DNA of 64,000 nucleotides from an uncultured bacterium (GTDB lineage Bacteria; Cyanobacteriota; Vampirovibrionia; Gastranaerophilales; Gastranaerophilaceae), in the NCBI GenBank assembly GCA_949300515.1, contig CASGEP010000015.1, positions 1 through 64,000 of the forward strand, in the 5' to 3' direction. A program made the position numbers and the translations under genes. The notes below the pieces were generated by a model that was not told the DNA's origin, made no database searches, and saw only the letters and a list, made by a program, of their open reading frames with translations. Every line of letters starts with the position of its first letter. The stretch's first letter is position 1. Shown here one piece after another: positions 30,446 through 38,672 of this stretch.

Positions 30446-31318
30446 CTATAATATCATTGCAAGTATCATAAGAATAAGCGTGCCGATTTGAAGCCCCGTG
30501 GATGTGAACTTTTGGGCTTTGTTCATATCGTAATATTTTGCGGTTTTCTTTGCGCTTGCGGCAGCCTGCAGTCTTTGCATACGCATTATATCATCATCCG
30601 AGGAAAAATCTCTCTGGAAAATTTTTCTCTCAAGCCGATTTAACCTTAGCCCGAGCGGGTCTTGAGAAAAAGTTTTGCCGAACAGAGAGTTTTCGAGTCC
30701 GGATATTTGTATGCCGATATCCTGATCGTATGAGTTATATTCGTCATACGCGCCGTAATAGTCTGAGCGGCTCTGGGGCATAAAACCGTAGTTGTCCTGC
30801 TGTGTGTAGACCGTTCTCGGGGTTGTGTCTATGTTAAGGTACCCTTTGAGTTTATCTGTCCTTGAGGCTAAATCGCCGTCCTGAGTGGAGCCGAAAATTT
30901 TCTTTTCAAGGCGTTCTATGCGTTTATAGATATTCTCTTTGTCATAAACTTTTGAGAAAAGTTTCAACTCAAGCTGGTCAATCTGGGGATATTTAACCCC
31001 TTCGACCTCCTCTTGCATAAGCTCTCCTGCGCTGCTGAGGGTTTCTTTTTGAGATTCAATACCGAGAGCCGTATTTATTTTTTCTATTCTTTTTTCAATG
31101 GTGTCATTTGTGTTTACCCGCCCGAATACGTTTTTTTCAATCCTGCTAAGGCGCTCTGACTCGTTTTCGCTCCTGTAATCAAAACCCCAGAGGTCATTTT
31201 CGATTTTTGATAAATGGTTTGCAACACTCATAACGGGTGCTGCAAAACCCTGCGCGCCAAAAGCGCACAGCGAAAATATTGAAGCCGTTATGATAAATTT
31301 GCAAATGTATTTTTTCAT
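30446..31318 (-). CDS. Exported repeat protein with C-terminal membrane anchor
   Basis: A 290-residue protein with a signal peptide (about residues 1-27, GFAA before PVM) and a C-terminal hydrophobic anchor (residues 274-290). It contains three related units of about 50 residues (36-87, 112-163, 203-253). Each is built from the phrase L-x-x-LE-x-x-(L/I)FG, a D about 8 residues later, then R-(I/L)-x-RLE-x-(K)-IFG. The second and third units are separated by a Y/Q/D-rich segment (about 168-200). No named domain is recognised. TATAAT (31330-31325) lies 6 nt upstream of the ATG. Confidence 0.8.
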   Translation of the reverse strand: MKKYICKFIITASIFSLCAFGAQGFAAPVMSVANHLSKIENDLWGFDYRSENESERLSRIEKNVFGRVNTNDTIEKRIEKINTALGIESQKETLSSAGELMQEEVEGVKYPQIDQLELKLFSKVYDKENIYKRIERLEKKIFGSTQDGDLASRTDKLKGYLNIDTTPRTVYTQQDNYGFMPQSRSDYYGAYDEYNSYDQDIGIQISGLENSLFGKTFSQDPLGLRLNRLERKIFQRDFSSDDDIMRMQRLQAAASAKKTAKYYDMNKAQKFTSTGLQIGTLILMILAMIL

Positions 31319-31398
31319 ATTCTGATTATATCAACTTTAACCCTGATTTTTATAGTCAATTGTTACTAAAGTTAAAGCTGTCCTAAAGTCTAATGACA

Positions 31399-32910
31399 CT
31401 ATACTTTTGTCTGAGCATGTTTTTTTACGAGGTTTTCCGCCAGAGTGCAGAGTTTTTCCCGATAGCTTTCGCAGCGCTCTTTTGTTGTTGCTTCAAACCT
31501 CAGGGTAAAAACAGGCTCTGTGTTGCTCTGTCTGATTAGTGCAAAACCGTCCTCAAAAATTATCCTGAGTCCGTCGATTGTGACTATGTCTTTAATTTTT
31601 GAGCCGAAAAAATCGTCCGTTATTTCGCCTTTTAATTCTTCAAGGACGTCTTTTTTGTACTCGTTCGGGCACTTTAGTCTTACTTCGTCGGATAAATATA
31701 CCTGATCAAAGGGGGTAAGCAGGTCTTTTAAGTCAAAATTTTTGTTTTTCTTTCTGTTTTTCGCAACAATTTCAATCAGCCTGCAGCCTGCATAAATTGC
31801 ATCGTCATAGCCGAAGTATCTGTCTTTGAAAAATATATGACCGCTCATTTCTCCGGCAAGAAGCGCCCCTGTTTCTTTCATTTTGGACTTTATGTATCCG
31901 TGACCCGTTTTATACATTATTGCCTTTGCACCGAGGCTGTTTATGGTGTCGTATAAAACCTGTGAACATTTTACCTCGCTTACAATTGAGGGTACTTCTC
32001 CGTGTGCTTTCAGTTCGTTTATAAGGTCGACAGAGTATATTAAAAGCAGCTTGTCGCCCGATATTGTTTTGCCCTCGGAACTCACAACGCCTATTCTGTC
32101 CGAATCTCCGTCAAAAGCTATGCCAAAATCCGCCTTGTTTTCAACGACGGCTTTTTTAATGGCATCAAGAGTCTTTTCATCCGAAGGATTGGGGTGGTGA
32201 TTGGGAAAGTTTCCGTCGGGCTGTGAGAAAAGTTCAATGACCTCGCAGCCAAGCTCTCTGTACAGTTGGGGCGCAACAAGTCCGCCCGTTGCATTTGCAG
32301 AGTCTACAACAATTTTAATGCCGGTGCCGACTTTGTCAAACATATCGGAAATTTTATCGCAATAGTTTGAAATTATGTCGTATTCTTTGTTAAAGCCGCG
32401 CCTTGCGGAGCAGTAGCTGTTTTCTTTAGCACTTTCAAAAGCTTTTATTGTGTACTCTTTTACTTCTTTAATCTGTTCTTCATTTAGAGAGGCTCTGTTA
32501 AATGTCATCTTAAGCCCGTTGTATTCGCTCGGGTTGTGTGAAGCGGTTACGATAAGCGCGCCGTTTACTTTTTTATCTTCCAAAAATTCTTTGTCGATTT
32601 TTGCAAATTCGCTAAAGTAACCGAGCGGAGTAGGCGCAAGACCCAAATCCAAAACATTTGCCCCTGTGGACAAAACGCCTTTTACAAGAGCGTCTTTAAG
32701 TTCTTTTGAATGAAGTCTTGCATCCATGCACACGCAAAAAAGCATATCCTCGGCAGATGTGCGCTTGGAGCCCTGTTTTGAAAGCTGGTCTTTTGCCCAG
32801 TTTACGTAGCCTTTTGCGGCGTAAAAATAAAGCTGTGAGTTGACTTCCGAGGGAAAAATTCCTCTTATGTCATTTTTGCCAAACGCTTTTGTGTTTAAAG
32901 TTTCTTGCAT
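31399..32910 (-). CDS. manB: Phosphomannomutase/phosphoglucomutase
   Basis: A 503-residue alpha-D-phosphohexomutase. The phosphoserine loop TASHNP has S124, the Mg-binding DGDSDR is at residues 267-272, the sugar-binding GEMSGH follows, and the phosphate-binding RQSNTEP lies near the C-terminus. It interconverts hexose 6- and 1-phosphates; mannose-1-phosphate would feed the ManC enzyme encoded at 45.4 kb. AAGGAG precedes the ATG. It is divergent from the receiver-STAS gene. Confidence 0.92.
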   Translation of the reverse strand: MQETLNTKAFGKNDIRGIFPSEVNSQLYFYAAKGYVNWAKDQLSKQGSKRTSAEDMLFCVCMDARLHSKELKDALVKGVLSTGANVLDLGLAPTPLGYFSEFAKIDKEFLEDKKVNGALIVTASHNPSEYNGLKMTFNRASLNEEQIKEVKEYTIKAFESAKENSYCSARRGFNKEYDIISNYCDKISDMFDKVGTGIKIVVDSANATGGLVAPQLYRELGCEVIELFSQPDGNFPNHHPNPSDEKTLDAIKKAVVENKADFGIAFDGDSDRIGVVSSEGKTISGDKLLLIYSVDLINELKAHGEVPSIVSEVKCSQVLYDTINSLGAKAIMYKTGHGYIKSKMKETGALLAGEMSGHIFFKDRYFGYDDAIYAGCRLIEIVAKNRKKNKNFDLKDLLTPFDQVYLSDEVRLKCPNEYKKDVLEELKGEITDDFFGSKIKDIVTIDGLRIIFEDGFALIRQSNTEPVFTLRFEATTKERCESYREKLCTLAENLVKKHAQTKV

Positions 32911-33000
32911 TTTATGCTCCTTACTGTCCCCTTCCTATCGTTATTATATTACAAAATTTTTCTTGTGGCATTTTCTCAATATTATTGTATAATTAGGAGT

Positions 33001-33912
33001 ATGGAAGAAGAAATTAAACTAACGCATGACCAATACCTGAATCTTGTAAAACTGTCGGGGATTGACGTTAACACAGAAATAGACAGCAGCGAAACGATTT
33101 CCCGGGCGCTTATCGCGCTTGAGAGAAAGCTTAACTTTTTTAATTACCCTTTGAGCTTTTTTACGGCTGAGAGTATAAATGTCCTTATTGTTGATGATAT
33201 GGAACTGTCCATCTATCAACTGACTTCCATGCTTAAAAAAATCGGTATGAACGTTTATGTTGCAAGAAATAAAGAAGAAGCGCTCACCGAGCTGAAAAAG
33301 AAAAAAATAGACTATTTAATTATAGATTTATTTTTACCCGATGCAAAAGACGGCTTTGAACTTATTGCACAGGCAAATAAAATTAAAAACGATGAGGAGA
33401 GAAATTTTAAACTCATTGTTATATCAGGTACTGACGACACAAAAATGATTCAGGAATGTTACAAGTGCGGTGTGGACGAGTTTATACCCAAACAGCCGCA
33501 GTGGCATGAGGGTATTTTGAAATTTATTTCAAATTCCACAAATAAAGTCGTTAACGAAGAATTTCAAAAGTATTATATAAACGACACAATTTGTGTAATG
33601 ACTATTTATAAAATAAACAATGAAAAATATCTGGATAAAATCCTGAAAGAGGCTACCACTAACGTTTTAACCGGTAAGCCGAATATAATATTTAACCTTG
33701 AGCATATAAAAATATTCTCTGACAGATATGCGAGCATTTTTGCCGATGTGTATAAAGCAACTTCGCAAAAAGACGGTCTTTTTATACTTGTAAAACCTTG
33801 CGAGGATATTAAAAAAGCGCTTAATTTTGTCTTTTTAAACAATATTATTCATATTTTCGACTCTATAGAAGAAGCTGTCGAGTTTGTCGACTTAAACGAA
33901 TTTATGAAATAG
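33001..33912 (+). CDS. Receiver-STAS regulator
   Basis: A 303-residue protein. The ATG at 33001 is preferred because a TATAAT (32988-32993) and a TAGGAG lie just upstream; earlier in-frame starts would overlap manB. A helical segment of about 55 residues precedes a CheY-like receiver (about 60-185) with the acidic pair D65-D66, phosphoacceptor D109 (LIIDLFLP) and SGTD, followed by K in FIPKQPQ. The C-terminal 100 residues resemble a STAS fold (NIIFNLEHIKIFSDRYASIF), as in anti-sigma-factor antagonists. There is no DNA-binding domain, so output is probably through partner binding. Confidence 0.85.
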   Translation: MEEEIKLTHDQYLNLVKLSGIDVNTEIDSSETISRALIALERKLNFFNYPLSFFTAESINVLIVDDMELSIYQLTSMLKKIGMNVYVARNKEEALTELKKKKIDYLIIDLFLPDAKDGFELIAQANKIKNDEERNFKLIVISGTDDTKMIQECYKCGVDEFIPKQPQWHEGILKFISNSTNKVVNEEFQKYYINDTICVMTIYKINNEKYLDKILKEATTNVLTGKPNIIFNLEHIKIFSDRYASIFADVYKATSQKDGLFILVKPCEDIKKALNFVFLNNIIHIFDSIEEAVEFVDLNEFMK

Positions 33913-33957
33913 TTTGCACGGGGCAAAATACCAAACAAAGGCACTAACGCAGGCTTT

Positions 33958-36900
33958 TTAGTCTTGTTTTAATTCCCTTATGTTTGCAATATCAGGGTCC
34001 AGAAGCCTTTTGCCCACTTCTTTAAAGTTTATCTGCAAAAGAGAACGGTTGGCATAGTTTATAACTTTAACAACTTCGCCCGCACCATACTTGTCATGTT
34101 CAATTATGTCGCCTGCTTTAAAGTTTTTGGGTTCTTTTTTGGCGCTTGTATTTTTAAATATCGGCAATTCGCTCGCGCCTTTTGTGTCTATGTGTTCTTT
34201 AATTTTTTCAAGATCTATAACGACATTTTCATTTACGACAAGTTTGCCACTCAAGTCTTTTTTCGGTTTTTCAAATTCGGAGGCTTGAGAGTCCATAACC
34301 TCGTTAAAGGCGTTTTCTACCGACTGTGCGGCAAGCGCCTCAAGCGAGAGAGTGTCGTCTTTTTCGCTCTCCTCCTCTGATGAACTTTCAGAGTCGTCCT
34401 CTTGTTCAAGGATATTTTGAAAAGAGCTCTGTATAATTTTTCTGTTTTCCTGTGTTTGCGCAGGTTCTTCCTCCTGCTCTTCATCGGATTTTTCCAAGGA
34501 TTCTTCCCCTTGTTCCGTTTCTTCGGGTTCTTCTTGTAAGGGATCTTCTTCAGCTTCCTGCACGGGATCTTCTTCATAAACCGTTTCGAAATCCGTTTTT
34601 GGTTCTGTCAAGAAATCTCCCTCAGGCTCTTGTGCGGGTTCTTCTTCATATCCGTCTGAAATATACTCTGCAGCGCTTGTTTCTTCCAATTCTTCCGTAT
34701 CGTCCAAAGAAGCCTCTTGCTCTGTTTCATACACAATTTCATCCGCTTCATAAGAACTTTCATCCTCATAGGTTTCATTTGCAAACTCTTTGTCTGCAAT
34801 GTCTTCTGCGGTTTCAAGGTCGATTCTCTGGATGTCTTTGCCTCTTATGTCAATAACTTCCTGTGCGCTGTAGTTTTTGTTTATCTGTATTTCATCGTCA
34901 AGGCTTATTGAAACATTTCTTTCTTCTTCTCTGATTGCCCTTGCAAGTTCGCTCAGGGGTTCTTCTTCCGTGTCGATGCTGTTTTGTGCGGGTGTGTCTT
35001 TTGTTTCTTCTTCAAGGATTTCACCCTCGATAATTTCGTCCCGGCTTCCTTTGGCAGGTTCTGTTATATAATCATCCCGCGTAAAATCTTCCGATACAAT
35101 ATCTTCATCCGGAGTATCTTCTTTGAGCGAAACTGCGGTATTGTCTTTCGCGTTTTCTTCATCTGAAGCGGTATCGGGAGTATTATCCCGTGCAATATAT
35201 TCATCCGAACTTTCTTCTAACGTATTTTCATCCCGCAAAGCGGCATCTTGCGCCCGGTCCTGAGTAAAGCCGTCCTTAGGGTTTTCTTCTTCAAAACGGC
35301 TTTCTTCTTCAAGTGAAGCTTCATTTTCCGCTATGTCAGTGTTTTTTGTCTGCAGCGGCGTTTCGTTCGTTTTTTGCGCTTCGCTCCGTTCGTTTTCATA
35401 AGGCTCGTTTTGTTTGCCTTCATTTTGCGCATTAACCTCCGCCGTTTTATTTAAGAGGGTGCTTTCTTGAACTTCTTTTGTATCAGACTCAAGCGGCGGG
35501 AGATTTTCCCCCGTTTGTATTGTTTCCTTCTCCTGTGCCGTATCACTTGAAAGACTGTCGGCAAGATTATCTTCTTTTGCTTTTAATTCGCCGTCAAAAC
35601 CGTCTTTTTCGGTTTCTTGCGACGGGTTTTCTTCCCTGCTGCAGCTCTGTGGTTCAGTGCTGCAATCCTGAGGCTTTTTTATGGGGATTTTTTCCTCCAG
35701 CGCGTCCAGATTTTCTTTTGCCTGCTGTTCAAAAAACTCCAGCTCCTCATCGGTCAAAACGGGCTCTTTTGCCTGCTGTTCAAAAGCGGAGTCAGGCTCG
35801 GCGCCTATATTTGTTCTCAGTCTTTCTTTAGGGTTATGTGTATTTATATCAAGCTTTAGTTTAATTTTTCTCGGCGGATTTTTTTCGCTGTTATCAGGGC
35901 TTGCAAATCTGTTGTTTATTATCGTGAAAATAAAGTTTTCGCTGTCTTTGCCAAAGAGTATGCACTCGTCGCTTGAGATAGAGGACAGTTCAAAGTTTGC
36001 CGCGCCAAAGTCGCGTTTCGGGCTGAGTGTGGGCAAAAGAATAAAGTTGTCTGCGCGCTCGATAATGTGAGGCATTTTTGAGTAAGAGTATGAAACACTC
36101 GGGATAAAGTGTATCTGCGGGTTTTTATCGTAGATGAAATTAATTAAATCAACGTCCGAGTTTGTTTCATTTAACCTGATAAATACAAATGCATCTTTTA
36201 CGTTTCTTATGATAAAATCGCAAAACTCTTTGTGCCAGCTTGTTTTCAGCTCTGAAAAGTCAATGATTGTAATTTCATTTTCTCTGCAGGAAATTTCGGC
36301 GCTTTCAAAGTCGCCTTTAGTGTTGGCAAATATATCGTTTTTCTGGTATGCCTTTAATTTATTTAAAAGTACGGTAAGTTCGGCAATCGGGGTTGCCTTG
36401 TACTGTATTTCAACAACTTTGAGAAAATTTTTAAAAGGAATAAAGCCTTCGGGCGCGTTTTTTGCGTATGTCTGCACTTCGTTGAATATTTCGCGGCACA
36501 TCGCCTGAGTTTCAAGAGAGGCTGTTTTCAAGCCTTTTTCCCAGATATAATTTATGGTGTAAAAATTAAGCGGAAGCTTAATGTCTTTTGAAATTTTTAA
36601 TTTTTTGGCGTTTTTAACATCTATTGCGCCCGTAAAGTCAAAAATGACACTGTGAAAGTTATAGCGCGAAAGTGTTGAAGCAAAGTGTGCACTGATGTTA
36701 TTTGAATGTTCTATTTTGTCCGCAAAAATTACCGCGTTATTTTTCAAAAATTCGACATTAATATCAAGAGGCTCTTGGGTTGCATAATCCATGCCTATCG
36801 TTAAAGACTCTCTGTTTTCGTTTACAAAAGTTAAAATTTCTTCCCGCTTGATTTTTTTAATTTCACATTCTTTTGAAGGCGTAAAGTGGTCGTAGCTGAA

Positions 36901-37110
36901 CACTTCTCCTTCGTCATTAACTTTAAAAAACAGTTTTACCCTTGCAACGTTTTGTGAAGCGTCGTATTTATCGTCATAAATTTCAATAATTTGGGCAAGA
37001 TATTTGTTTTTTCCCTCCTGAACAAGGAGAAAATCAAGCAGCTTAAAATCCTCGTCAATGGGGCTAAAGAGGATTCTTATGGTATCGTTTATAGTTTGAA
37101 TAACCTGCAT
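33958..37110 (-). CDS. HerA-like pseudo-ATPase with acidic linker and PcrA-type Tudor domain
   Basis: A 1050-residue protein. Residues 1-125 look like a HAS-barrel, and 120-400 like a HerA/FtsK-type ATPase core: after PLDINVEFL the P-loop position reads FADKIEHSNNIS (no GxxGxGKS), then SVIFDFTGA (154-162), a Walker-B-like ITIIDFSE (280-287) and a HerA-like ending (LSSISSDECILFGKD, then FTIINNR). Residues about 440-990 are a very acidic E/D/S/T-rich, disordered linker. Residues 995-1050 (AGDIIEHDKYGAGEVV, VGKRLLDPDIANI) match the UvrD/PcrA C-terminal Tudor-like domain that binds RNA polymerase. Nucleotide hydrolysis seems unlikely. The domain reading is by eye and the function is unknown. Confidence 0.75.
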   Translation of the reverse strand: MQVIQTINDTIRILFSPIDEDFKLLDFLLVQEGKNKYLAQIIEIYDDKYDASQNVARVKLFFKVNDEGEVFSYDHFTPSKECEIKKIKREEILTFVNENRESLTIGMDYATQEPLDINVEFLKNNAVIFADKIEHSNNISAHFASTLSRYNFHSVIFDFTGAIDVKNAKKLKISKDIKLPLNFYTINYIWEKGLKTASLETQAMCREIFNEVQTYAKNAPEGFIPFKNFLKVVEIQYKATPIAELTVLLNKLKAYQKNDIFANTKGDFESAEISCRENEITIIDFSELKTSWHKEFCDFIIRNVKDAFVFIRLNETNSDVDLINFIYDKNPQIHFIPSVSYSYSKMPHIIERADNFILLPTLSPKRDFGAANFELSSISSDECILFGKDSENFIFTIINNRFASPDNSEKNPPRKIKLKLDINTHNPKERLRTNIGAEPDSAFEQQAKEPVLTDEELEFFEQQAKENLDALEEKIPIKKPQDCSTEPQSCSREENPSQETEKDGFDGELKAKEDNLADSLSSDTAQEKETIQTGENLPPLESDTKEVQESTLLNKTAEVNAQNEGKQNEPYENERSEAQKTNETPLQTKNTDIAENEASLEEESRFEEENPKDGFTQDRAQDAALRDENTLEESSDEYIARDNTPDTASDEENAKDNTAVSLKEDTPDEDIVSEDFTRDDYITEPAKGSRDEIIEGEILEEETKDTPAQNSIDTEEEPLSELARAIREEERNVSISLDDEIQINKNYSAQEVIDIRGKDIQRIDLETAEDIADKEFANETYEDESSYEADEIVYETEQEASLDDTEELEETSAAEYISDGYEEEPAQEPEGDFLTEPKTDFETVYEEDPVQEAEEDPLQEEPEETEQGEESLEKSDEEQEEEPAQTQENRKIIQSSFQNILEQEDDSESSSEEESEKDDTLSLEALAAQSVENAFNEVMDSQASEFEKPKKDLSGKLVVNENVVIDLEKIKEHIDTKGASELPIFKNTSAKKEPKNFKAGDIIEHDKYGAGEVVKVINYANRSLLQINFKEVGKRLLDPDIANIRELKQD

Positions 37111-37176
37111 TTCTTTCTCTACTCACAAAACTGCTTTTTTATTATAACAAATGAACTTTTATTGTAAAATTATAAT

Positions 37177-38082
37177 ATGAAGGAGCCTTTTTTTTCAATC
37201 GTAATAACTACGTATAATACTGAAAAATACATCAAACAGTGTATTCGTAGTGTCTTAAATCAAAAATTGGGGAACTGTGAGATTATTATAGCTGATGATT
37301 GTTCATCTGACAATACTTTAAAAATCTTAGAAGAATTTTCAGACAGTGCAAAAATCCTCAAATTTTCAAATAATCTGGGTGTCAGCCGCTCAAGAAACGA
37401 AGCTCTGAAAGTTTCGCGCGGAAAGTATGTGTTTTTTCTTGACGGAGATGACTGGATAGCGGATGATACGCTGAAATACGCGTATTTAGAACTTCAAAAA
37501 AGCAATGCGGATGTTTTGTTTTGCCCGTATAAAGTTTTTTGGCAAAATAAAAACAGATACAGATATTTTAACCCGAAATACAGATTAAATAAATTAAGAA
37601 GGCTCAAAAGACCTTTTGACAAAAATGTAAGGGCTGATGTGCTCTACAGCGTAAATTATGAAGTCTGTACAAAGTTTTACGGGAGGCGTTTTCTGCTTGA
37701 TAATAATATAGAGTTTAAAAATCTGAGATATGCGGAAGATTTGCCCTTTTACTATGAAGTGCTCTATCGTGCAAAAAGCTTTTCTTACCTTAAAAAACCG
37801 TGCTATTTTTACAGAATGGGGCACAAAAAAATCATGACAAATACACTTTGCGAGGGTCTGCCCGAGGCGCTCAAATTGTCAAAAGAGTACATTTTCGGAG
37901 TTGAGGATGTTTTTTATAAAAAAAGCGCTCAGCTGCTTAATTTCTGGCTTATAAAAACAAATTTTGATGAGAGGCTGTACTCTTTTGCAAAAGAATTTTG
38001 TGCAGGCTCGATATTGCCCAAAAATTCGCGGTTTTTGCAGATGAAGTACAAAATATCCTCTAAAATATCCGAACTGATATAA
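37177..38082 (+). CDS. Family 2 glycosyltransferase
   Basis: A 301-residue GT-A fold enzyme: SIVITTYNTEKYIKQCI start, DDCSSDNT nucleotide-binding motif, NNLGVSRSRNEAL and the DxD-containing FLDGDDW, followed by an acidic/aromatic acceptor region (AEDLPFYYEV). It transfers a sugar from a nucleotide donor, probably to surface glycan or lipid. No membrane helices are seen. A TAAAAT hexamer lies 6 nt upstream of the ATG and no ribosome site is visible. Confidence 0.9.
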   Translation: MKEPFFSIVITTYNTEKYIKQCIRSVLNQKLGNCEIIIADDCSSDNTLKILEEFSDSAKILKFSNNLGVSRSRNEALKVSRGKYVFFLDGDDWIADDTLKYAYLELQKSNADVLFCPYKVFWQNKNRYRYFNPKYRLNKLRRLKRPFDKNVRADVLYSVNYEVCTKFYGRRFLLDNNIEFKNLRYAEDLPFYYEVLYRAKSFSYLKKPCYFYRMGHKKIMTNTLCEGLPEALKLSKEYIFGVEDVFYKKSAQLLNFWLIKTNFDERLYSFAKEFCAGSILPKNSRFLQMKYKISSKISELI

Positions 38083-38089
38083 ATTTTGC

Positions 38090-38118
38090 TTGACAGTTTG
38101 CCTTGTCCTTAATAATAT
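38090..38118 (+). promoter_or_regulatory. Promoter of the tRNA-tuf transcription unit
   Basis: Consensus TTGACA (38090-38095), 17-nt spacer, TAATAT (38113-38118), about 21 nt before the first tRNA. Confidence 0.7.
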
Positions 38119-38139
38119 TGTACATATGAAGGTAGAAAT

Positions 38140-38211
38140 GCCGATGTGGCTCAATGGTAGAGCAACGGTTTTGTAAACCGTAGGTTGGGGGTTCGATTCC
38201 CTCCATCGGCA
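38140..38211 (+). tRNA. tRNA-Thr (anticodon TGT)
   Basis: A complete 72-nt cloverleaf: acceptor GCCGATG pairs with CATCGGC, with GGTTCGATTCC as the T arm and anticodon TGT at 38172-38174 in a 7-nt loop. The CCA is not encoded. Confidence 0.95.
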
Positions 38212-38280
38212 ATTTTCTACAATTGCACCTTAAAAATTAATTTGCAGGCGCCTCCAAAGCGCAGCTCAGGTAGTAAATCT

Positions 38281-38352
38281 GCCCTTGTGGCGCAGGGGTA
38301 GCGCACTCCCTTGGTAAGGGAGAGGCCACGAGTTCAAATCTCGTCAAGGGCA
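38281..38352 (+). tRNA. tRNA-Thr (anticodon GGT)
   Basis: A 72-nt cloverleaf: acceptor GCCCTTG pairs with CAAGGGC, anticodon stem CTCCC/GGGAG, loop TTGGTAA with GGT at 38313-38315. A second threonine isoacceptor. Confidence 0.95.
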
Positions 38353-38533
38353 AAAACCTGCGAAGCCAGGGCAAGTTTGAGAGCCGCGGGAGCGGGTCGA
38401 AAACGAGCTATTGATGACCGCCGTTGCGAGTGAAGCGGGCGGGCACAAGAAAACTCCGCACAGCAGCAGGCATGCTGTAGCAACTATACAGAGGCGATAT
38501 TGAATATTTTGAACATTAAAAAATAAATAATAC
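38353..38533 (+). other. GC-rich spacer between tRNA genes, possibly structured
   Basis: About 110 nt of clearly higher GC content than the neighbourhood (38360-38480), with short self-complementary pieces such as CCGCC/GGCGG and CAGCA/TGCTG. No tRNA, open frame of note or known RNA motif was recognised. It would be part of the tRNA-tuf transcript. Confidence 0.35.
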
Positions 38534-38616
38534 GGGTAGGTGCCCGAGTGGCTAAAGGGAGCAGACTGTAAATCTGCCGTCTAACGACTACGGTGGTTCG
38601 AATCCACCCCTGCCCA
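38534..38616 (+). tRNA. tRNA-Tyr (anticodon GTA)
   Basis: An 83-nt tRNA with a long variable arm, as expected for bacterial tRNA-Tyr. Acceptor GGGTAGG pairs with CCTGCCC (one G-T pair), anticodon stem GCAGA/TCTGC, GTA at 38568-38570. Confidence 0.95.
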
Positions 38617-38672
38617 AGTTTTTATATCCGAACAAATCAAACAAAAAAGATAAGAAAAGGAGAATCTATCTT

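Noticed and set aside
34091-36508. Several plus-strand open frames opposite the 1050-residue gene
   Set aside because: They mirror its E/D-rich linker as F/S/L-rich translations, typical of the antisense of GAA/GAT codons.
38353-38533. A tRNA-Gly expected by analogy with the E. coli tufB operon
   Set aside because: No cloverleaf, GGTTCGA T-loop or acceptor complement could be found in the spacer.
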